In this document: one piece after another, positions 5,721 to 9,325 of the stretch | How positions within the stretch are numbered: position 1 is the stretch's first letter | How the letters are laid out: the number at the start of each line of letters is the position of its first letter | Assembly (NCBI GenBank): GCA_046496815.1 | Contig: JAWOGN010000166.1 | Location: 1-9,325, forward strand | Origin: JAWOGN01 sp046496815 | Lineage (GTDB): Bacteria; Desulfobacterota; DSM-4660; Desulfatiglandales; Desulfatiglandaceae | Length of the DNA stretch: 9,325 nt | Reading direction: 5' to 3' | Position numbers and translations under genes: made by a program | The notes under the pieces: model-generated | What the model was told of the DNA's origin: nothing | The model's input: the letters and a program-made list of their open reading frames with translations, nothing else | Database searches by the model: none

Positions 5721-6538
5721 GCATACAGCTCACATGCCCGTATTGCACCTATTCCAGAAAAGTCCCGAGGGAAAAGATACCTGTGGGAGCGAAATGGGCG
5801 ACCTGCCCTCGGTGTCATCAGCGGTTTGAGCTCTCTTCGTTGAACGAAAGCGGGCGCCCGGTCTCCCGGGGGATTGAACGTAAAACAGGTTTTGACACCT
5901 TTGAAGATGATCCTCAAAGTCGATACGAACGAAGCGGTGCACCCTGGGAAAACCGTTCCGAGCTGGGTTTATGGCAAGCGATCTATCACACCTTCAAAAC
6001 AGTCCTTTTTTCCCCTGAAACCCTTTTCAAAAGGTTGACATTTCAAAGTGGAATCGCCGACCCACTCGCGTTTGGCATACTCGTCGGTTCCATGGGAACC
6101 ATGGTGGGTCTTTTCTGGCAATTCTTGATTTGGTCAAGATTTACGCTTTTTTCCGAAGCGTACATTATCGGCCAATTTACCTTCGGCGTCATCTATCTGA
6201 TCATTACGGTGTTTACGCCGATTTTTTGGATCTTTTGGATATGTCTCTCCAGTGCCGTTATTCACCTGTTACTGTGGATCGTCAGAGGCGGTCGAAATGG
6301 GTTTGAGGCCACACTGAGGGTTGTATCCTACTCTCAGGCCGCCCAGATATGGAGTTTGATCCCATTTGTCGGCGGTGTGATCGGGTGGATCTGGCAACTC
6401 GTTGTCCAAATCATTGGCTTGCGTCAGATTCATGAAACCTCTTATCTGAGAATTACGATCGCCCTTTTGATCCCGGTAGCCCTCATCTTTTTGTTGATGG
6501 CTATCATCGCGGCCGGTATCATGTTTTTGTTTCGGTGA
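5717..6538 (+). CDS. Zinc-ribbon YIP1-family membrane protein
   Basis: The protein has 273 residues. Residues 5-38 form a zinc ribbon with CPYC (Cys7, Cys10) and CPRC (Cys30, Cys33), similar to the MJ0042-type fingers often fused to bacterial membrane proteins. A polar linker (40-80) leads to a YIP1-like domain (about 85-270) with about five membrane segments (near 116-140, 148-170, 171-190, 208-232 and 246-271). The YIP1-like hallmark is the late stretch from YSQAAQIWSLIPFVGG to QIIGLRQIHETS. There is no signal peptide, so the ribbon should face the cytoplasm. The start overlaps the stop of the upstream Cys-rich gene by four bases and has AGGA 8 bases upstream, which implies one operon. The molecular role of bacterial YIP1 proteins is not established; membrane organisation or trafficking-like roles are only guesses. 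Confidence 0.85.
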   Translation: MSIQLTCPYCTYSRKVPREKIPVGAKWATCPRCHQRFELSSLNESGRPVSRGIERKTGFDTFEDDPQSRYERSGAPWENRSELGLWQAIYHTFKTVLFSPETLFKRLTFQSGIADPLAFGILVGSMGTMVGLFWQFLIWSRFTLFSEAYIIGQFTFGVIYLIITVFTPIFWIFWICLSSAVIHLLLWIVRGGRNGFEATLRVVSYSQAAQIWSLIPFVGGVIGWIWQLVVQIIGLRQIHETSYLRITIALLIPVALIFLLMAIIAAGIMFLFR

Positions 6539-6663
6539 AGTACAATAATTCCGAATCGTTAAAAGGAAGTGTTTGCAGGCTTGGAGTCTTAACCGCCCCA
6601 CGCGCGTTGGCTCAAAGTGACTGATCAGGAATTGATTTAAACCGTACCCGTGGAAGTGAGACT

Positions 6664-8820
6664 TTGACGAATATGATCGATTACACACGTTTTCTGAATC
6701 CGGCTCAATTGAAAGCCGTCATGACGACCGCAGGGCCGGTTCTGGTGATCGCAGGCGCCGGCAGCGGCAAAACCCGCACGTTGGTCTATCGCGTGGCAAG
6801 GCTCGTTGAGACGGGAGTCTCACCGGAGTCCATTTTGCTCCTCACCTTTACCAGAAAAGCTGCAAAGGAAATGTTGGAAAGGGCGGCCGGTCTTTCAGAT
6901 GAACGGTGTAGATTCGTTTCCGGCGGCACGTTTCATTCCCTCGCTCACCGCGTGCTACGAAGTCATGCAGACCTTCTGGGATATGCTACGACATTCACTA
7001 TTCTGGATCGGTCGGATATGGAGGAGGTTATTCGATCCCTTGTGCCTGAGCTCGGTTTGCCCAAAGGCACGCCCAGATTTCCCAAACGAGGGACCCTTGC
7101 GAGCATCTTGAGCAAAGCCGCCAACCTTCAGCAACCGGTAGATCGATTGATGATGGAGGAATACGGGCAGTTTCTCGAGTTTCTGCCGCAGATTACAAAA
7201 CTGGGCGTACGCTATGCGGCGTACAAAAAGACCCACCAAATGATGGATTATGACGACTTGATCCTCTGCCTGCGGAATCTTCTGGTGGAGAACGATGACG
7301 TCCGCAGAAATCTGAATCAGCAATACCATTTTGTAATGGTGGACGAATATCAGGATACCAATGCCATCCAGGCGGATATCGTCAAGGGGTTGGCGTATGA
7401 CCATCGAAACATCATGGTCGTGGGAGACGATTCGCAAGCCATCTACTCCTTCAGGGGCGCCAATTACAGAAATATGTTCGATTTTCCGCAGCAGTTTCCC
7501 GAGGCCGAAACGATTAAGCTGGAGGAAAATTACCGCTCCGTACAGCCCATCCTCACCATGACAAATGCCTTGATGGAGCAGGCGGAGGAAAAATACACCA
7601 AATGCCTTTTCACTCAACGCAAGGGGGGGGAAAAACCCAAGATCGTTGATACGAGAACCGAACCGGAGCAGGCGATGTTTATCTGCCGCTGCATCAAAGA
7701 CGGGCTTCAACGGGGCCGATCCATCACCGACTTTGCGGTCCTGTTCCGTGCAGGATACCATTCTTTCGAGTTGGAAGCGGAATTGACCCGTCAAGGGATA
7801 CATTACGTGAAGTATGGCGGCTTTAAGTTTCTGGAATCCGCCCATATCAAGGATTTTCTTGCGCACCTGAGGGTGGTTGTCAACAAAGACGAGGCCGTGA
7901 GCTGGGTTCGCATCCTACGGCTCGTAAAAAATGTCGGCCAAGGAAAAAGCCAGGCCATCATCCAATGGATGAAAGCAAATCAAGTTTCTCCCGATCGACT
8001 CTGGGAATGGCCCGCCGCAGGTAGAGAAAACAGCCGGTTGAAGTCCCTTGCCGAGCTTCTCGCACGTTTGGTGTCCAAAAATGGAGATCCGAAACACGCG
8101 GTGGAAGCGGTCATGGAGTATTATGACCCGATTTTGAAGGAAAAATTTGACGATTACCCGAGACGCCAGAGGGAACTGGAACAGCTTATTCCCATGGCCG
8201 GTCGTTACAAGAAATTGAGAAGCTTTCTGGATGACCTGGTTTTGGACCCGCCGACCAGTTCCGCAGACCTCGAACCGGAAAAGAGAGGGGAACCGCTTAT
8301 CCTGTCGACGGTCCACTCTGCGAAGGGTCTTGAGTGGCCGGTGGTATTTGTCATTTGGGTCATGGAGGGACGATTTCCACCTTTCAGGGCCTACGGCAAC
8401 CCTCCAGCCCTCGAAGAAGAACGTCGTCTCATGTACGTGGCGGCCACCCGGGCCAAAGATGAGCTGATCCTGTGCTATCCCGGCCAGGAGTCTGTTCCGT
8501 CATGGCAGTGGGGAGACAGTGGGTGTAGAGAAGGGATGTCATCCTTTATTCAGGGGCTTCCGGAAGGCGTCATATGTCGTGAATCCGCCGGAATTTCGAA
8601 GGCCTTTCCCGGCATCGGGCGGCAAAGCAGCAAATCGTTCGGTTTTCAGCGCAATGAAACCACATCTTCCGGTTTATCCCAAGGGGACAAGGTCAAGCAT
8701 CCCGCGTTTGGTCCCGGTATCGTTTCAAAACTGATCGCAGATGATAAGGTGGAAGTACTCTTCAGAAACGCCGGCCGCAAGCTCTTACACCTGGCGTACA
8801 CCACCCTGGAAAAAATCTGA
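6664..8820 (+). CDS. UvrD/Rep-family ATP-dependent DNA helicase (superfamily 1)
   Basis: This is an intact 718-residue 3'-5' DNA helicase type, acting in repair, replication restart or recombination. All SF1A motifs are present: Q-motif LNPAQ (11-15), Walker A GAGSGKT (31-37), motif Ia LLLTFTRKAAKEM (58-70), motif II VDEYQDTN (226-233), motif III GDDSQAIYSFRGA (254-266), motif IV LEENYRS (286-292), motif V STVHSAKGLEW (548-558) and motif VI EERRLMYVAATRA (585-597). Residues about 665-718 (GDKVKHPAFGPGIVSKL and following) resemble the C-terminal Tudor-like domain of PcrA/UvrD. The TTG at 6664 is used because GGAAGTGA lies 7 bases upstream. The in-frame ATG at 6673 matches where relatives begin (MIDY) and is a real alternative. 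There is no exonuclease domain, so it is not AddA/RecB. Whether it is UvrD, Rep or PcrA proper cannot be decided. A run of eight G at 7623-7630 is a slippage-prone site inside the gene. Confidence 0.95.
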   Translation: MTNMIDYTRFLNPAQLKAVMTTAGPVLVIAGAGSGKTRTLVYRVARLVETGVSPESILLLTFTRKAAKEMLERAAGLSDERCRFVSGGTFHSLAHRVLRSHADLLGYATTFTILDRSDMEEVIRSLVPELGLPKGTPRFPKRGTLASILSKAANLQQPVDRLMMEEYGQFLEFLPQITKLGVRYAAYKKTHQMMDYDDLILCLRNLLVENDDVRRNLNQQYHFVMVDEYQDTNAIQADIVKGLAYDHRNIMVVGDDSQAIYSFRGANYRNMFDFPQQFPEAETIKLEENYRSVQPILTMTNALMEQAEEKYTKCLFTQRKGGEKPKIVDTRTEPEQAMFICRCIKDGLQRGRSITDFAVLFRAGYHSFELEAELTRQGIHYVKYGGFKFLESAHIKDFLAHLRVVVNKDEAVSWVRILRLVKNVGQGKSQAIIQWMKANQVSPDRLWEWPAAGRENSRLKSLAELLARLVSKNGDPKHAVEAVMEYYDPILKEKFDDYPRRQRELEQLIPMAGRYKKLRSFLDDLVLDPPTSSADLEPEKRGEPLILSTVHSAKGLEWPVVFVIWVMEGRFPPFRAYGNPPALEEERRLMYVAATRAKDELILCYPGQESVPSWQWGDSGCREGMSSFIQGLPEGVICRESAGISKAFPGIGRQSSKSFGFQRNETTSSGLSQGDKVKHPAFGPGIVSKLIADDKVEVLFRNAGRKLLHLAYTTLEKI

Positions 8821-8844
8821 CGGAAAAAAATCATTCCCGGGCGC

Positions 8845-9040
8845 TTACCCCTTCCATGCGTGCGCAAAATCCTCGATAAGATCCTCCGTTGCTTCGATGC
8901 CGACCGATACCCTGATGAGACCGGCGGAAAATCCCATTTCTTCTCTGCCTTGAGGCGAAATTCCGGAGTGAGGCTTGGTGGCCGGACGCGTAACGCGCAC
9001 TTCGACGTAGAGATAGGGCAAAATAGCCGTTCTCGGACAG
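8845..9040 (-). pseudogene. C-terminal remnant of a Cys/Met-metabolism PLP-dependent enzyme
   Basis: The last 54 codons match the end of trans-sulfuration-type enzymes (cystathionine gamma-synthase or -lyase, O-acetylhomoserine sulfhydrylase group). VEVRVTRPATKPHSGISP corresponds to the family's VESL(I/V)xxPA-THS region, and GLIRVSVGIEATEDLIEDF to its closing GLIRLSVGIED segment. Upstream, the next frame carries LSENGYFALSL (9040-9008), which fits the residues just before. Family members have Gly-Gly between SL and VE, so about five bases are missing near 9007. Nothing earlier in the protein, including the PLP-binding lysine region, is present. The remnant begins directly after the stop of the neighbouring radical SAM gene. 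There is no start codon or ribosome binding site, so it is a dead fragment. Confidence 0.7.
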
Positions 9041-9041
9041 C

Positions 9042-9055
9042 CTCCTAGAGGAGGT
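9042..9055. repeat. Short hairpin over the radical SAM stop codon
   Basis: CCTCC and GGAGG form a 5-base-pair stem around TAGA. The stop codon of the minus-strand radical SAM gene (9045-9047) lies within it. There is no convincing U-tract in the minus-strand direction, so it is at most a weak terminator. It also marks the border with the PLP-enzyme remnant. Confidence 0.3.
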
Positions 9056-9325
9056 TTCGCTCGTAGATCTTCCGGAAATGGTGGCCGTAAATTGCGAGCG
9101 TAATGGCCAGCGGAAACAATTTTGGACGGCGGAGGCGTGTCCATACCAGCAGCTTCCAGTAATGGATGCGTTCCTTGCCGATAATGCCGAGGTAAAAGGT
9201 GGAACGAAAGAACGCCAGGATGTGCTGAAAGTCTATGGAGGGCTTGATACTCGGTGCTTTGTATTCCCGCAAAAAGGTCTTCAGCCGTTGATAGTAATAC
9301 TCGGGAGCGTAAATGTTTTCGAGGA
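9045..9325 (-). CDS. B12-binding-type radical SAM protein, C-terminal part with DUF4070-like region, starts beyond right edge
   Basis: Only the last 92 residues and the stop are present; the frame is open to the right edge and the start lies outside. The sequence matches the C-terminal DUF4070-type region of radical SAM proteins that carry a cobalamin-binding N-terminal domain: IYAPEYYYQRLKTFLREY, then QHILAFFRSTFYLGIIGKER, then PKLFPLAITLAIYGHHFRK. Those proteins are typically around 480-530 residues with a CxxxCxxC iron-sulfur motif, which would lie outside this window. The reaction catalysed is generally unknown for this subgroup. The gene ends at TAG 9045-9047, right at the edge of a PLP-enzyme fragment, so the end of the protein may have been altered by the rearrangement that left that fragment. 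Confidence 0.8.
   Translation of the reverse strand, partial: LENIYAPEYYYQRLKTFLREYKAPSIKPSIDFQHILAFFRSTFYLGIIGKERIHYWKLLVWTRLRRPKLFPLAITLAIYGHHFRKIYERNLL

Noticed and set aside
5297..5917. 206-codon open frame on the minus strand
   Set aside because: It lies opposite two better supported plus-strand genes with zinc-binding motifs and coupled starts; its translation is Arg/Pro/Ser-rich and matches nothing I know.
6590..6640. Small palindromes ACGCGCGT and CTGATCAG between the YIP1 and helicase genes
   Set aside because: Eight-base palindromes are expected by chance and neither is repeated or placed next to a visible promoter.
6955..7866. 303-codon open frame on the minus strand
   Set aside because: It is the antisense shadow of the helicase, whose motifs run through the same bases.
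8806..8840. Bidirectional terminator between the helicase and the PLP remnant
   Set aside because: There are A/T runs, but only an imperfect stem, so it is not reported as a feature.

Overview
The window looks like a chromosomal segment of a Desulfobacterota-type bacterium (the former Deltaproteobacteria: sulfate reducers or syntrophs). This is inferred from gene content and protein style: an AMP-forming acetyl-CoA synthetase, a DASS/SLC13-type permease next to stand-alone CBS proteins and receiver domains, a B12-type radical SAM protein with a DUF4070-like tail, and a zinc-ribbon YIP1-family membrane protein. No species can be named from the sequence alone. No tRNA, rRNA, CRISPR array or insertion sequence is visible.

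Left half (1-4971), all on the minus strand, read right to left: a two-CBS-domain protein (4411-4971), a DASS-type anion permease (2759-4369), a truncated receiver-domain gene (2345-2605), a broken receiver-CBS fusion gene (1275-2158), and the N-terminal 356 codons of acetyl-CoA synthetase (1-1070, continuing past the left edge). Order, common strand and short gaps suggest one module for anion uptake, acetate activation and adenylate- or phosphorylation-based sensing. Its two receiver genes are visibly decayed: one lacks everything after its phosphorylation site, the other has no good start, a one-base deletion and an in-frame amber codon.

Middle (4972-5450): a gap of about 480 bases between divergent genes. 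It holds a C8/G6 inverted repeat, two sets of short complementary segments that could form alternative hairpins, and a possible frameshifted short zinc-ribbon-like reading frame.

Right half, plus strand: an 89-residue Cys-rich protein of unknown function (5451-5720) overlaps by four bases a zinc-ribbon/YIP1 membrane protein (5717-6538). These are followed by an intact UvrD/Rep-family helicase (6664-8820).

Right end, minus strand: a C-terminal scrap of a Cys/Met-metabolism PLP enzyme (8845-9040) lies directly downstream of the last 92 codons of a radical SAM protein (9045-9325, starting beyond the right edge).

The most notable feature is the contrast between three damaged loci and fully intact large genes within 9.3 kb. 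That points to local gene erosion, most clearly of the signalling part of the CBS-permease-acetyl-CoA synthetase module. I see no clear evidence of a wholly new system. The best candidates for a second look are the permease-CBS-receiver-Acs module, the atypical permease motifs and the structured 5.0-5.45 kb gap.
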